DNA from: Raineyella sp044508675
Lineage (GTDB): Bacteria; Actinomycetota; Actinomycetes; Propionibacteriales; Propionibacteriaceae
DNA length: 64,000 bases
Direction: 5' to 3'
NCBI GenBank assembly: GCA_044508675.1
Contig: JBIQHF010000009.1
Location: forward strand, 1-64,000
Below, piece by piece: positions 34,991 through 44,113 of this stretch (the stretch's first letter is position 1; every line of letters begins with the position of its first letter). The notes beneath the pieces were generated by a model. The model was not told the origin of the DNA and searched no databases. It saw nothing but the letters and a program-made list of their open reading frames with translations. A program made the translations under genes and the position numbers.

Positions 34991-36394
34991 TCAGTTCAGG
35001 GGCAGGGCGAGCAGGGCGTTCTCGAGCACCTCGGTCAGCGCCGGGTGGATCCAGTACTGCCCGTACGCCATGGTACGGGCGTCGATGCCGAAGCTCATCG
35101 CCTGCAGCACCGGCTGGATCAGGATCGAGGCTTCGGGGCCGATCACGTGGGCGCCGAGCAGCTTGCCACTGCTCGGATCGGCCAGCAGCTTGCAGAAGTG
35201 GCCGGTGTCCTCCATCGCCCAGCCGTACGCCACGCTGCCGTAGTCCTGCACGGCTGTCACGTAAGCGATCCCTTGCTCCCGGGCGGCCTGCTCGGTCAGG
35301 CCGGCGCCGGCGACCTGCGGGGAGCCGAAGATGGCATGCGGCACGAACCGGTGGTCGGTGGCGACGAGGTCGTCGGGGTGCAGCAGGTTGTGCCGCACCG
35401 TGCGGGCCTCGGCGTTCGCGACATGCTTGAGCAGGTGGTCCGAGGAGACGTCACCGAGGGCCCAGATGCCCTCCACCGAGGTGCGCTGGTACTCGTCGAC
35501 CCGGATCCGGTGCCCGTCCTCGAGGGCCAGGCCGGTCGCCTCCACCGCCAGCGTGTCACCGTTGGGGATCCGGCCCATCGCGCTGAGCACGAGATCGACG
35601 TCGTACATCGCCGGGCCGCTGGCCGCCTCGGTGTGGACCCGGATGCGGCCGTCCGGCAGCGGTTCGAACGAGCACAGCCGCTCGTTCAGCCGTACGGTGC
35701 AACGCTCGGAGGCGAACTGTGTGTAACGGCGCGACACCTCCTCGTCCTCGGCGCGCAGCAGCGCCCCGGAACGGTTGACCACCGTCACGTCCACGCCGAA
35801 GGAGGCGAAGATGTGGGCGAACTCGGCGGCGATGTACCCGCCGCCGAGGATCACCATCCGGCGGGGCAGCTCGTCAATCCGCATCACCGTCTCACTGGTG
35901 TGCAGCATCACCTGGTCGGCGCCGGGGACCTCGGGCATCCGGACCCGTGAACCGGCCGCGATGACGATCTGGTCGGCGCTGATCTCCTCGCAGCTCCCGT
36001 CGTCGGCGACCACGGCCAGGCGCCGCGGTCCGGTGAAGTGGGCCCGGCCCTCGACCAGCGTGACGTTCGGCATGCCCGAGGCCCGCCACTGCCGGCCGCC
36101 CTCGGCGATCGGGTCGATCCGACCGAACACCCGGTCCCGGATCGCCCGCCAGTGCACCCGGTCGTTGACGAGGTCGACGCCCAGTTCGCGGGCCTGGTCA
36201 ACGGAGGAGGCCAGGTCTGCCGGGTAGACGAACATCTTGGTGGGGATGCAGCCGACGTTCAGGCAGGTGCCGCCGAAGGCATGGTTCGGGCCGGTGCCGG
36301 CATCGATGATGGCGACGGACCGGTCACTGAACCGTTCGTCGATGATGGAGTTGCCGGACCCGGTTCCGATGACACAGATGTCGAAATGACGCAC
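34991..36394 (-). CDS. mtr: Mycothione reductase
   Basis: Mtr reduces oxidised mycothiol with NADPH. The 467-aa flavoprotein has the FAD motif GTGSGNS, the redox disulphide GGTCLNVGCIPTK, the NADPH-binding GGGYIAAEFAHIF, and the C-terminal HPALTEVLENAL with catalytic His/Glu. It aligns closely with the M. tuberculosis enzyme by memory. The start is GTG at 36394, preceded by a leaderless -10. Confidence 0.95.
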   Translation of the reverse strand: MRHFDICVIGTGSGNSIIDERFSDRSVAIIDAGTGPNHAFGGTCLNVGCIPTKMFVYPADLASSVDQARELGVDLVNDRVHWRAIRDRVFGRIDPIAEGGRQWRASGMPNVTLVEGRAHFTGPRRLAVVADDGSCEEISADQIVIAAGSRVRMPEVPGADQVMLHTSETVMRIDELPRRMVILGGGYIAAEFAHIFASFGVDVTVVNRSGALLRAEDEEVSRRYTQFASERCTVRLNERLCSFEPLPDGRIRVHTEAASGPAMYDVDLVLSAMGRIPNGDTLAVEATGLALEDGHRIRVDEYQRTSVEGIWALGDVSSDHLLKHVANAEARTVRHNLLHPDDLVATDHRFVPHAIFGSPQVAGAGLTEQAAREQGIAYVTAVQDYGSVAYGWAMEDTGHFCKLLADPSSGKLLGAHVIGPEASILIQPVLQAMSFGIDARTMAYGQYWIHPALTEVLENALLALPLN

Positions 36395-36406
36395 GGACCC
36401 ACCTTA
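36395..36406 (-). promoter_or_regulatory. Leaderless promoter -10 of mtr
   Basis: TAAGGT (36406-36401), 6 nt, then GTG at 36394. Confidence 0.5.
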
Positions 36407-36444
36407 GTGAGCAGCACCAGCGCCCCCGACATCCGCCCGCCGCC

Positions 36445-36456
36445 TAGGCTGGTGGC
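36445..36456 (+). promoter_or_regulatory. Leaderless promoter -10 of the GPP34 gene
   Basis: TAGGCT (36445-36450), 6 nt, then ATG at 36457. Confidence 0.5.
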
Positions 36457-37116
36457 ATGCTCTGGGCCGAGGACCTCCTGCTGCTGCTGACCGATCGGCG
36501 CACCGGTCGGCTGGTCGTCCCGTGGACGAGGACGGATCTTGCGCTGGCCGGATCGGTCCTGGACCAGCTGCGCCACACCGGGCGGATCGAGGTCGACCGC
36601 CCGGATCGGGTCCGCCGGCCGGGCCGGATCCGGGTGCTCGCCCCGTCCCCCACCGGCGATGCGGTGCTGGACCGGGTGCTGGCTGAGCTCGACGGCGCCG
36701 ACCGGCGTCCCATCGCGGCGATCCACCGGATCAAGGGCGGCCTGCGCCGGGAGCTGTACGAACGCCTCGTCACCGCCGGCGCGCTGTCGCAGGGCATCGG
36801 GCGGGTGCTCGGCTTCGTGCCCGTCGAGGTGTGGCCGGCCCGGGACCCCGACCTGCAGGCCCCCTTCATCGGACGGCTCGCCTCCCGGTGGACCTCCCCC
36901 GGGCTGCGCGAAGTGACCACCGATCCGGAGTGTGCCTCCGCCACCGCCCTGCTCGGCGCGATCGGCTCGATCGGCCGGGTGGCCCGCGCCACGGGACTGT
37001 CAGGGCAGGTCCGCCAGATCCAGCGGACCGCCGCACGGCTGCGCCAGGAGTCCTGGGTCGCGTGGGCGGTCCACTCGATCGTGTCCGCCCAGCAGGCCTC
37101 GGCCACGAACCCCTGA
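36457..37116 (+). CDS. GPP34 family phosphoprotein (GOLPH3/VPS74-like)
   Basis: The 219-aa product is an all-helical protein of the GPP34 family, whose eukaryotic members bind phosphatidylinositol 4-phosphate. It opens LWAEDLLLLLTDRRTGRLV and ends with a helix-rich segment. In actinobacteria the role is unsettled; membrane-lipid binding is a reasonable inference. It is convergent with ccsB, 17 nt away. Confidence 0.85.
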   Translation: MLWAEDLLLLLTDRRTGRLVVPWTRTDLALAGSVLDQLRHTGRIEVDRPDRVRRPGRIRVLAPSPTGDAVLDRVLAELDGADRRPIAAIHRIKGGLRRELYERLVTAGALSQGIGRVLGFVPVEVWPARDPDLQAPFIGRLASRWTSPGLREVTTDPECASATALLGAIGSIGRVARATGLSGQVRQIQRTAARLRQESWVAWAVHSIVSAQQASATNP

Positions 37117-37133
37117 CCCGCTCCGACCAGGGG

Positions 37134-38144
37134 TCAGATCCCGGCGTACGAGTGCAGGCCGCTGAACAGCAGGTTCACCCCGATGAAGTTGAACCAGAAC
37201 GAGATGAACACGATGATCGCCAGGATCGCGGCGCGGGTGCCCTTCCAGCCGGCCGTCAGCCGGGCGTGCAGGTAGGCGGCGACGATCACCCAGGTGACCA
37301 GCGAGAACGTCTCCTTCGGGTCCCAGCCCCAGAACCGGCCCCAGGCGTACTGGGCCCAGACGGCGCCGGCGGCCACGGCGAAGGTCCACAGCGGGAAGCC
37401 GGCGGCCATGGTGCGGTAGGCCCACAGGTCCAGCTTCTTGGGCACCGGCAGCTGGGCGAGCCAGCCCCGGGTGGTGCCCCGGTCGTCGGAGCGTCGGCGG
37501 GCCACGTAGAGGATGGACAGCAGGGCGGAGATGTTGAACAGGGCACCGGCGATGGAGGCCGCCACGATGTGCACCACGAACCACCAAGAGTGCAGGGCCG
37601 GCACCAGGTCGGCGACGGCCACGTAGAACACCTCGACGGCCAGCCCCACACCCACGGCGGCCAGCAGGGTGACCGGAAGGCCCAGCCAGCGCATCCGCTG
37701 ACGCGCCGCCAGGACCAGGAACACGGCCACGATGAACACGATGGTCGTGATCGTGAACTCGTACATGTTGCCCCAGGGGAAGCGGTGGGCAGCCACGCCG
37801 CGCAGCACCACACCGACCACGTTCGCGAACCAACCGACGAAGGTCAGCGCCAAGGCCACCCGCCCCCACCGGTCGGTCCGCTCGGGCGCCGGCTCCGGAT
37901 CCGCCGACACCGACGTCCGGATCGTACGGCCCGGGGCGTCGTCCCCGGCGCCCTCCGCGGCCCCCGCGGTCTCCGAGGCACCAACGGCAACCATCACGGC
38001 ACCAGAGCCGGTGGCCTCGGTGGCGACGTCCTCCGGGACGCGACGGGACATGGCCCATTCGACGCCGAACAGTGCCATGGCCGCCAGGTACAGCAGCCAA
38101 GCGGTCATCATCGCCAGGTTCGAATAGGCTGCGAAGTCCATCAT
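37134..38144 (-). CDS. ccsB: Cytochrome c synthase subunit CcsB (CcsA/ResC family)
   Basis: This membrane protein handles haem for attachment to c-type cytochromes in system II. The 336-aa product has about eight helices and the Trp-rich haem motif WGWDPKETFSLVTW, with conserved His in AHRFPWGNMYEF and LHSWWFVVHI. A Pro/Ala-rich loop of about 60 residues follows the first helix. The start overlaps the resB stop by 4 nt. Confidence 0.94.
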   Translation of the reverse strand: MMDFAAYSNLAMMTAWLLYLAAMALFGVEWAMSRRVPEDVATEATGSGAVMVAVGASETAGAAEGAGDDAPGRTIRTSVSADPEPAPERTDRWGRVALALTFVGWFANVVGVVLRGVAAHRFPWGNMYEFTITTIVFIVAVFLVLAARQRMRWLGLPVTLLAAVGVGLAVEVFYVAVADLVPALHSWWFVVHIVAASIAGALFNISALLSILYVARRRSDDRGTTRGWLAQLPVPKKLDLWAYRTMAAGFPLWTFAVAAGAVWAQYAWGRFWGWDPKETFSLVTWVIVAAYLHARLTAGWKGTRAAILAIIVFISFWFNFIGVNLLFSGLHSYAGI

Positions 38145-39730
38145 TGGTTCCCTTCGGACGGTGTCGATCCATCATCCATCGCGGCGACCAGCGCCGCCAC
38201 ATCCTCATCCAGCCCGGTGCGGGCGTCGGCGCGGTCCAGCCCGCCGACCTCGACGAGCGTACGGCCATCCTCATCGGCGGTGGCCCGGGCCCAGATCCGG
38301 CGGGGCCGGATGAACAGGGACAGCATCAGGCCGAGGATAGCGGTCCCGACCGCGCCGACGGTCAGCCCCAGCCCGGGGCTGGAGGACATCTGCAGCTTGG
38401 CCCAGCGCTCCCACCCGATGAACGTGACCCGGCCGCGGTCGTCCGGCAGGTCGAGGTACTCCCCCGGCTTGAGGCGGACCGCCACCGGGTTGCCGTCCGG
38501 GCCGGTGACCTGCTCCAGCCCCGTGGTGTCGAGCGAGTAGACGCTCTGCGGGACGCCGGTCTCCGGCTGCGGCTCCCCGGCCCAGGCGTTCAGGAACAGC
38601 TCGGGCACCAGCGCGTCGGGGAACAGGGAGCGCGGGCCCCGCTGGTCCACGGTCGCGGTCGGCAGGAAGAAACCCTGGAAGGCCAGGGTCTCCGGCCGGG
38701 CATCCGGCGCCTTGATGGCACCGGTGGAGGTGAAGTTGCCGTCCTGGGGCAGGAAGACGACCGGACCGTTGAAAGCGACGTTGCCGTCGCCGTCGGTGAC
38801 CGAGACGATCGGCGCGTAGCCGTGGGAGGACAGGTGGACCTGGGTGCTGTCGACCTGGAGCGGCCGGTTCACCTCGATCACCTCCTGGTGCGGCGCGGCG
38901 CCGGGCTCGTCGGTGACGGTGACCAGGGCGGTGAACTGCCGGGCGGCGCCGGTCTGCACCGGGCCGGTCTCGAACCGCACCACGAACTCGTCCAGCGCCA
39001 GCGAGAACGGCGGCAGGTTCCGCTCCCGGAACAGGCCACCGGCGGTGAAGTCGTCGTACTGGGTGATGTTGTTCGAGAAGCCCTGGCCGGCCACCACGAT
39101 CGCCGAGCCCTTGTAGCCGAACAGGTTGGTCCAGCCGATCCCGAGCAGCACCACGACCAGGCTGAGGTGGAACAGCAGGTTGCCGAACTCGCGCAGGTAG
39201 CCTCGCTCGGCGGCGACCGAGTCACTGCGGCGGACGACGCGGAAGCGGCGCTTCCGCAACTCCTGGGCCGCCGAGTCGAGGGCCTCGTCCGCGGTGCGGG
39301 AGGTGCTCGAGGTCGCCGACTCCGGCAGCCGGTCCAGCCGGCGCGGTGTGGTCGGGGGCTCCGCCCGCAGGCCCCTCGCGTACACCCGGATCCGCGGGAG
39401 GATGCAGCCGATCAACGAGATGGTGAGCAGCAGGTAGATGGCGGAGAACCACGGCGAGGTGTACACGTCGAACAGACTCAGCGCCTCGTAGACCCTGCCC
39501 AGCTCCGGGTTCGCCTCCTCGAACTCCAGTACCTTGGCCGGGGTGACCGACCGCTGCGGCACCATCGCCCCCGGAATGGCGGCCAGGGCGAGTAGGAAGA
39601 GCAGGACCAGGGCCGTACGCATGGACGTCAGCTGCGTCCACACCCATCGGCCCATCTCCGGCAGCGACAGGGCCGCGGACTTCTCCTTGGCCCCCTGCTT
39701 GCCCCGGTGGCCCTCGCGCGTCTTCTTCAT
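38141..39730 (-). CDS. resB: Cytochrome c biogenesis protein ResB
   Basis: ResB partners CcsB in system II haem delivery. The 529-aa product has N-terminal helices near residues 37-55 and 90-110, another near 190 (LLFHLSLVVVLLGIGWTNLF, with a His), a large extracytoplasmic domain, and a final helix near residue 470. It lies in the operon histidine phosphatase-tlpA-ccdA-resB-ccsB, an order shared with mycobacteria. Confidence 0.93.
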   Translation of the reverse strand: MKKTREGHRGKQGAKEKSAALSLPEMGRWVWTQLTSMRTALVLLFLLALAAIPGAMVPQRSVTPAKVLEFEEANPELGRVYEALSLFDVYTSPWFSAIYLLLTISLIGCILPRIRVYARGLRAEPPTTPRRLDRLPESATSSTSRTADEALDSAAQELRKRRFRVVRRSDSVAAERGYLREFGNLLFHLSLVVVLLGIGWTNLFGYKGSAIVVAGQGFSNNITQYDDFTAGGLFRERNLPPFSLALDEFVVRFETGPVQTGAARQFTALVTVTDEPGAAPHQEVIEVNRPLQVDSTQVHLSSHGYAPIVSVTDGDGNVAFNGPVVFLPQDGNFTSTGAIKAPDARPETLAFQGFFLPTATVDQRGPRSLFPDALVPELFLNAWAGEPQPETGVPQSVYSLDTTGLEQVTGPDGNPVAVRLKPGEYLDLPDDRGRVTFIGWERWAKLQMSSSPGLGLTVGAVGTAILGLMLSLFIRPRRIWARATADEDGRTLVEVGGLDRADARTGLDEDVAALVAAMDDGSTPSEGNQ

Positions 39731-39764
39731 CGACCCTCCCCCGCCTTGACGATCATGACCCCGC

Positions 39765-40532
39765 TCACAGGACGGTCCCGAAGCTCGCCGCCCAGTTCCG
39801 CAGCACCGCCATCAGCTGCTCCCACAGGCCCGTCACCAGCATCACGCCGACCGCCGCCATGGTGAACCCGCCGATTCGCATCACCACGCGCTGGTGGCGG
39901 CGGACGAACTTCACCACCACCTGCATCCGGGCGAACGCCACCGCAGCCAGGATGAACGGCAGGCCCAGCCCCAGGGCGTAGACGAACGCGAGCAGCCCGC
40001 CGCGCGCGGCGCTGCCCTCGTTCATCGCCAGGGTCAGCACCATCGACAGGGTCGGCCCGATGCACGGGGTCCAGCCCAAGCCGAACACGAAGCCGAGGAC
40101 GGGGGCGGCGGCCAGCCCGGCACGCGGCAGGCGCTTGATCCGCATGTCCCGGTTCCCGAGCGGGATCACCCCGGCGAACATCAGTCCCATCACGATCGTC
40201 AGCACGCCGATCACCCGGGTGATGACCACCTGGTTCATCAGCAGCGCCTTGCCCAGGCTGCCGGCCGCGACCCCGGCCGCGACGAAGACGAACGCGAAGC
40301 CGAGGACGAACAGGCCCGTCCCGAGCACCATCCGGCCCCGGTGGCGTCCGGACTCGCCCATCACGTCCGAGGCGCCCAGGCCGGTGGCGTACGACAGGTA
40401 GCCGGGCAACAACGGCACCACGCACGGCGAGAAGAACGAGACCAGTCCAGCCAGCGCGGCGACCGGGACGGCGAGCAGCATCGAGCCGCCGACGGCCTCG
40501 GTCGCCCATGCGGCAACATCCAGGAGTGTCAC
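39765..40532 (-). CDS. ccdA: Thiol-disulphide interchange protein CcdA
   Basis: CcdA carries reductant across the membrane to keep apocytochrome c thiols reduced. The 255-aa product has six helices and the two redox Cys in FFSPCVVPLLPGY and GWTPCIGPTLS. It begins at GTG 40532, overlapping the tlpA stop by 4 nt. Confidence 0.95.
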   Translation of the reverse strand: MTLLDVAAWATEAVGGSMLLAVPVAALAGLVSFFSPCVVPLLPGYLSYATGLGASDVMGESGRHRGRMVLGTGLFVLGFAFVFVAAGVAAGSLGKALLMNQVVITRVIGVLTIVMGLMFAGVIPLGNRDMRIKRLPRAGLAAAPVLGFVFGLGWTPCIGPTLSMVLTLAMNEGSAARGGLLAFVYALGLGLPFILAAVAFARMQVVVKFVRRHQRVVMRIGGFTMAAVGVMLVTGLWEQLMAVLRNWAASFGTVL

Positions 40533-41158
40533 GTGCCCGCCGCGATGTCGTCGATCACGCCGACCAGCGTCGACTCGGTGGTCTTGCCGATGATCCGGGC
40601 CGCGACCCGGCCCTCCGGATCGACCACCAAGGTCGAGGGGATCCCCGACGGCGGCAACTGGTCGGAGAACTCCAGCAGCAGCTTCCCGGAGGGGTCGTAG
40701 ATGCTGGGGTAGGTGATGCCGAACGTACGCTCGAAGGCCTCGGCCGGGATCGGATCGAGGTCACGGGTGTTCAGTCCGATGAACGTGGCCCGGTCGGCGG
40801 TCCTCGCGGCGGCGGCCACCAGCTCGGGGGCCTCCTCCCGGCAGGGCGCGCACCAGGAGCCCCAGACGTTGAGGACCAGGACCTTGCCGGCCTCGGGCCG
40901 GGTCTCGAGCGTGGTGTCCGTGGCGCCGAGCCGGGGTCCGCTCACGATCGGGGCGTCGGGCCGCTGGTCCGGGGACAGGATGGTCACCCCGCCGTCCCCA
41001 CTGACGTAGCCCGCCTGGCTGTTGCGGACGGGGTCGGAGCCGGTCGAGCCACACGCAGCCAGGGTGCCGGCCAGGCCGAGGCAGAGCGCCGTCGCCGCGA
41101 CCGTACGCAGTGCCCGGCGCACCCGAGGGCGGCCGGAGGAGGAGCACAGATCAGGCAC
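40529..41158 (-). CDS. TlpA/ResA-like thioredoxin lipoprotein
   Basis: The 209-aa product has a signal peptide with lipobox LAAC and a thioredoxin-like domain with active site WCAPC and cis-Pro in PSGIPSTLVVD. It should reduce apocytochrome c outside the membrane with electrons from CcdA. The GTG start at 41158 overlaps the previous gene by 8 nt; a second GTG at 41122 is possible. Confidence 0.92.
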   Translation of the reverse strand: MPDLCSSSGRPRVRRALRTVAATALCLGLAGTLAACGSTGSDPVRNSQAGYVSGDGGVTILSPDQRPDAPIVSGPRLGATDTTLETRPEAGKVLVLNVWGSWCAPCREEAPELVAAAARTADRATFIGLNTRDLDPIPAEAFERTFGITYPSIYDPSGKLLLEFSDQLPPSGIPSTLVVDPEGRVAARIIGKTTESTLVGVIDDIAAGT

Positions 41159-41801
41159 CGGCGACGATCCCCTTTCGCTTCTTGGCCGGGAGCAGGTCGC
41201 GGGCCGGTTCGTCGTAGCCGACGAAGGTGATGACCCCGTCGGTGACCTGCAGGGTGGTGACGGAGGCCAGGGTGCACTGGCGCATCAGCGGGTTGTGTGC
41301 CGGGCGGCGCCCCTCCGCGGCGCGGCGGGCCATCCAGATCGGCAGCTGGTGCGCCACGATGACCGCCTCACGGCCATCGGCGGCCGCGCCGGCCACCCGG
41401 ACCACGGCCAACATCCGGGCGACCTGCTCGGCGTACGGCTCGCCCCAGGAGGGCACCAGCGGGTTGACCAGGTAGCGCCACAGCCGCGGATCGCGCAGGT
41501 CGGACTGCAGCCCGTTGACCACCCGGCCCTGCAGGTGGTTCCAGGCCTCGATCAGTCGCACGTCGGTGACGACGTCGAGGTCGGGGTGGCGGGCGGCGAT
41601 CGGCGACATCGTCTCCTGGGCGCGCTCCAGCGGCGAGCACCGCAGGTGTGCGACGTCGTGGTCGGCGAAGTACTCCCCCAACCGGTCGGCCATCTGCCGG
41701 CCGAGGTCGGACAGGTGGAAGTCGGGCAGTCGTCCGTAGAGGACGACGTCGGGGTTGTGCACCTGGCCGTGCCGGCACAGGTGGACGAGTGCCTGGGTCA
41801 T
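41151..41801 (-). CDS. Histidine phosphatase family protein
   Basis: The 216-aa product has the catalytic LCRHGQVHNPD at residues 8-18 and the partner Glu/His segments CSPLERAQET and VAHQLP. The family includes mutases and phosphatases; the substrate is unknown. AGGAG precedes the ATG. M. tuberculosis has the same kind of gene between hemL and the thioredoxin gene. Confidence 0.88.
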   Translation of the reverse strand: MTQALVHLCRHGQVHNPDVVLYGRLPDFHLSDLGRQMADRLGEYFADHDVAHLRCSPLERAQETMSPIAARHPDLDVVTDVRLIEAWNHLQGRVVNGLQSDLRDPRLWRYLVNPLVPSWGEPYAEQVARMLAVVRVAGAAADGREAVIVAHQLPIWMARRAAEGRRPAHNPLMRQCTLASVTTLQVTDGVITFVGYDEPARDLLPAKKRKGIVAGA

Positions 41802-41846
41802 CTGACTCCTGCTAATGGGGGCCCTCGGGCCGTGCTCGTGGGGCCG

Positions 41847-43175
41847 TCAGGCCTTGGTCATCGCCGTCCGGGCCGCGGCGGCGGCCTTGGGCAGTGCTTC
41901 GAAGATCCGGTCCAGGGCCGTGTCGTCGTGAGCGGCGGACAAGAACCACGCCTCATAGCAGGACGGGCCGAGGTAGACGCCGTTGTCGAGCAGTCCGTGG
42001 AAGAACGCTGCAAAGACGTCCTCGCGCTGGGTGGCCGCGGTGTCCCAGTCCGGCACCCGGGTGGTGCCCTCGGGGGTGAAGAACACCGAGAACAGGCTGC
42101 CGGTGTGCTGGATCACGTGCGGGACCTGGAAGGCGTCCAGCGCCTTGCCGATCTCCGCGCGGAGCAGCTGCGCGCTGCGGTCGATCTGGGCGTAGACCTC
42201 CTCGGTCGCCAGCCGCAGGGTGGTGAGGCCGGCGGCGGTCGCCACCGGATTGCCGGACAGGGTGCCGGCCTGGTACACCGGGCCGACCGGGGACAGGTGC
42301 TGCATGATCTCGCTCCGGCCGCCGAACGCGGCGGCGGGGAAGCCGCCGCCCATCACCTTCCCGAAGGTCATCAGGTCGCCGTGCTGGCCGTCCAGGCCCC
42401 ACTGGCCCGAGCGTGAGACGCGGAAGCCGGTCATCACCTCGTCGGTGATCAGCAGGGCGCCGTGCTGGTGCGCGATCCGGGCCAGGAAGGCGGTGAAGTT
42501 CTCCCCGTCCTCCTCCGCCGGCGGGACCACGCCCATGTTGCCGGCGGCAGCCTCCGCGATCACGCATGCGATCGCGCCCCCGTGCTCCTCGAACGCCCGC
42601 TCCACGCCGGCCCGGTCGTTGTAGCGGCACACGATCGTGTCAGCGGTGGTGGCCTCGGTGACGCCCGGGGAGGAGGGGTGGCCGAGCGTGGCGGCCCCGG
42701 AGCCGGCCGCGACCAGCAGCGAGTCGACGTGCCCGTGGTAGCAGCCCTCGAACTTGACCACCTTGTCGCGACCGGTGAAGCCACGGGCCAGCCGCAGGGC
42801 CGACATCGTGGCCTCGGTGCCGGAGTTGACCAGCCGGACCTGCTCCACCGGCGTACGGTCGATGATCACCTGGGCCAGATCGACCTCGGCCTCGGTGGGG
42901 GCGCCGAACGACGTGCCGTGCTGGGCTGCGCGGTCGACCGCGTCCAGCACCTCGGGGTGTGCGTGCCCCAGCAGCATCGGGCCCCAGGAACCGACCAGGT
43001 CGACGTATTCGTTGCCGTCCACGTCGGTGACGTACGCCCCACGGGCCGAGGCGATGAAGCGGGGGGTGCCGCCGACCGCACGGAAGGCGCGCACCGGCGA
43101 GCTCACTCCGCCGGGGATCACCTGCTTCGCACGCGTGTAGAGGGCCTCGGACTGCTCCGTGGGCAACGACGTCAT
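41847..43175 (-). CDS. hemL: Glutamate-1-semialdehyde 2,1-aminomutase
   Basis: HemL makes 5-aminolevulinate from glutamate semialdehyde, the product of HemA. The 442-aa PLP enzyme has the catalytic Lys in LMTFGKVMGGG, GSWGPMLLGHAHPEV and SGTEATMSALRLAR. The ATG at 43175 follows AGGAGG; an upstream frame start at 43235 was rejected. It is cut off from hemB by the 11.9-kb copper island. Confidence 0.96.
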   Translation of the reverse strand: MTSLPTEQSEALYTRAKQVIPGGVSSPVRAFRAVGGTPRFIASARGAYVTDVDGNEYVDLVGSWGPMLLGHAHPEVLDAVDRAAQHGTSFGAPTEAEVDLAQVIIDRTPVEQVRLVNSGTEATMSALRLARGFTGRDKVVKFEGCYHGHVDSLLVAAGSGAATLGHPSSPGVTEATTADTIVCRYNDRAGVERAFEEHGGAIACVIAEAAAGNMGVVPPAEEDGENFTAFLARIAHQHGALLITDEVMTGFRVSRSGQWGLDGQHGDLMTFGKVMGGGFPAAAFGGRSEIMQHLSPVGPVYQAGTLSGNPVATAAGLTTLRLATEEVYAQIDRSAQLLRAEIGKALDAFQVPHVIQHTGSLFSVFFTPEGTTRVPDWDTAATQREDVFAAFFHGLLDNGVYLGPSCYEAWFLSAAHDDTALDRIFEALPKAAAAARTAMTKA

Positions 43176-43506
43176 CGATCCTCCTGCAGGGTGGGCGGGC
43201 AGCCCCCAGCGTACGTTCCCGATTCCGGGCGGCAAGCCACCGGCCGCACGGTGGGCCGCCCCGTGGGACGGTTTGGCCGTTCGACACCGAACCTTGACCG
43301 GATCTTCACTTCAGGCTCAGGGAGATGGGCGCCCCACCAGCACGATCGGGCCCATCACCCAGCAGGTGGAAGGCGCTGACCGAAGCCGCCGGGGACCAGG
43401 TTCAACCGGGACCGAAGGTTCTTGTCGGAATCGTGATCATTCGTTCACCGACTCCGACATTCCCCGGAGCCACGATGAATACTCCAGACGTGGAAAGGGG
43501 ACAGTG
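43176..43506. other. 331-bp intergenic left border of the copper island
   Basis: I find no gene here. It contains the hemL leader at one end and the CTTSAC box (43293-43309) for the HMA gene. No attachment site or repeat matching the right border was seen. Confidence 0.5.
43293..43309 (+). promoter_or_regulatory. CTTSAC box 1 (CTTGAC-N5-CTTCAC)
   Basis: CTTGAC at 43293 and CTTCAC at 43304 are 11 bp apart, one helical turn. It lies 198 bp before the HMA gene and matches five other sites in the island. Confidence 0.55.
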
Positions 43507-43722
43507 ATGGCCCAGACCTACGGGGTGCGTGGCCTGCCATGTGTGCGGTGCCTGGTGAGCGTCATCGATGAGATGCGCGCACTGCCCGGCGTGGAGGGGG
43601 TCCGGGTGGACCTGGTGCCCTTCGGGGAGTCACGGGTGAGCCTCGACCCGGACGGAGCCGTCACCGGGAACCAGATGCGCCGAAGCCTCGACCGGGCCGG
43701 CTTCGAATTGGTGATGCCGTGA
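43507..43722 (+). CDS. HMA-type heavy-metal-binding protein (CopZ-like)
   Basis: The 71-aa product is one heavy-metal-associated domain with a CxxC site in GLPCVRCLVSV; the Met usually two residues before the first Cys is Leu. Such proteins carry Cu(I) in the cytoplasm to exporting ATPases. The ATG at 43507 follows AAAGGGGAC. It is the first gene of the island on the plus strand. Confidence 0.85.
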   Translation: MAQTYGVRGLPCVRCLVSVIDEMRALPGVEGVRVDLVPFGESRVSLDPDGAVTGNQMRRSLDRAGFELVMP

Positions 43723-43734
43723 TCGAGACCCAGC

Positions 43735-43751
43735 CTTCATCGAACCTTGAC
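43735..43751 (+). promoter_or_regulatory. CTTSAC box 2 (CTTCAT-N5-CTTGAC)
   Basis: The units at 43735 and 43746 are 11 bp apart. A TATGGT -10 (43785-43790) follows 33 bp later, nearly the same layout as the ATPase promoter. Confidence 0.6.
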
Positions 43752-43784
43752 CACGCATGTGTCGTTCTGCACTTCTCGCCGCCC

Positions 43785-43790
43785 TATGGT
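43785..43790 (+). promoter_or_regulatory. Candidate -10 of the YHS-GH65 transcript
   Basis: TATGGT lies between the CTTSAC box and the CsoR-like operator, so both proteins could act on it. Confidence 0.4.
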
Positions 43791-43801
43791 GACAGCGAGA
43801 G

Positions 43802-43818
43802 ATACCCCCCTCGGGTAT
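43802..43818. promoter_or_regulatory. CsoR-type operator ATACCC-N5-GGGTAT
   Basis: This GC-rich pseudo-palindrome flanked by AT matches known CsoR operators and the fuller copy at 54912-54928. It sits 11 bp past the -10, where binding would repress. Confidence 0.6.
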
Positions 43819-43867
43819 GAGGCGAGGTGATGGAGAGATTCAGCACAACCATCGAAAGGAACCGTCC

Positions 43868-44065
43868 ATGTTCGGCAAGAAGAAGTCCACCACGGCCAAG
43901 GTCGTCGACCCGGTTTGCGGCATGACGATCGACCCCTCCACCGCAGCCGCGACCCGTGAACACGACGGCACGACCTTCTACTTCTGCTCGGCCGGGTGCG
44001 CCCAGACCTTCGACTCCGACCCGCACCGCTACGGGCATGGCCAGTCGCAGGGCCACCACCACTGA
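43868..44065 (+). CDS. Small YHS-domain metal-binding protein with His tail
   Basis: The 65-aa product is nearly all YHS domain: DPVCGMTIDPSTAAA, then FYFCSAGCAQTFDSDPHRY, and a tail GHGQSQGHHH. The Cys and His would bind a soft metal such as copper. The same domain ends the P-type ATPase at 52056-54887, so this may be its stand-alone counterpart. The ATG at 43868 follows GAAAGGAACC. The GH65 fusion gene follows 48 bp later. Confidence 0.88.
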   Translation: MFGKKKSTTAKVVDPVCGMTIDPSTAAATREHDGTTFYFCSAGCAQTFDSDPHRYGHGQSQGHHH

Positions 44066-44113
44066 GGTCCTCGTCTCCAACGCGATGACCGAGCAGACCC
44101 TCGGCACCCACTG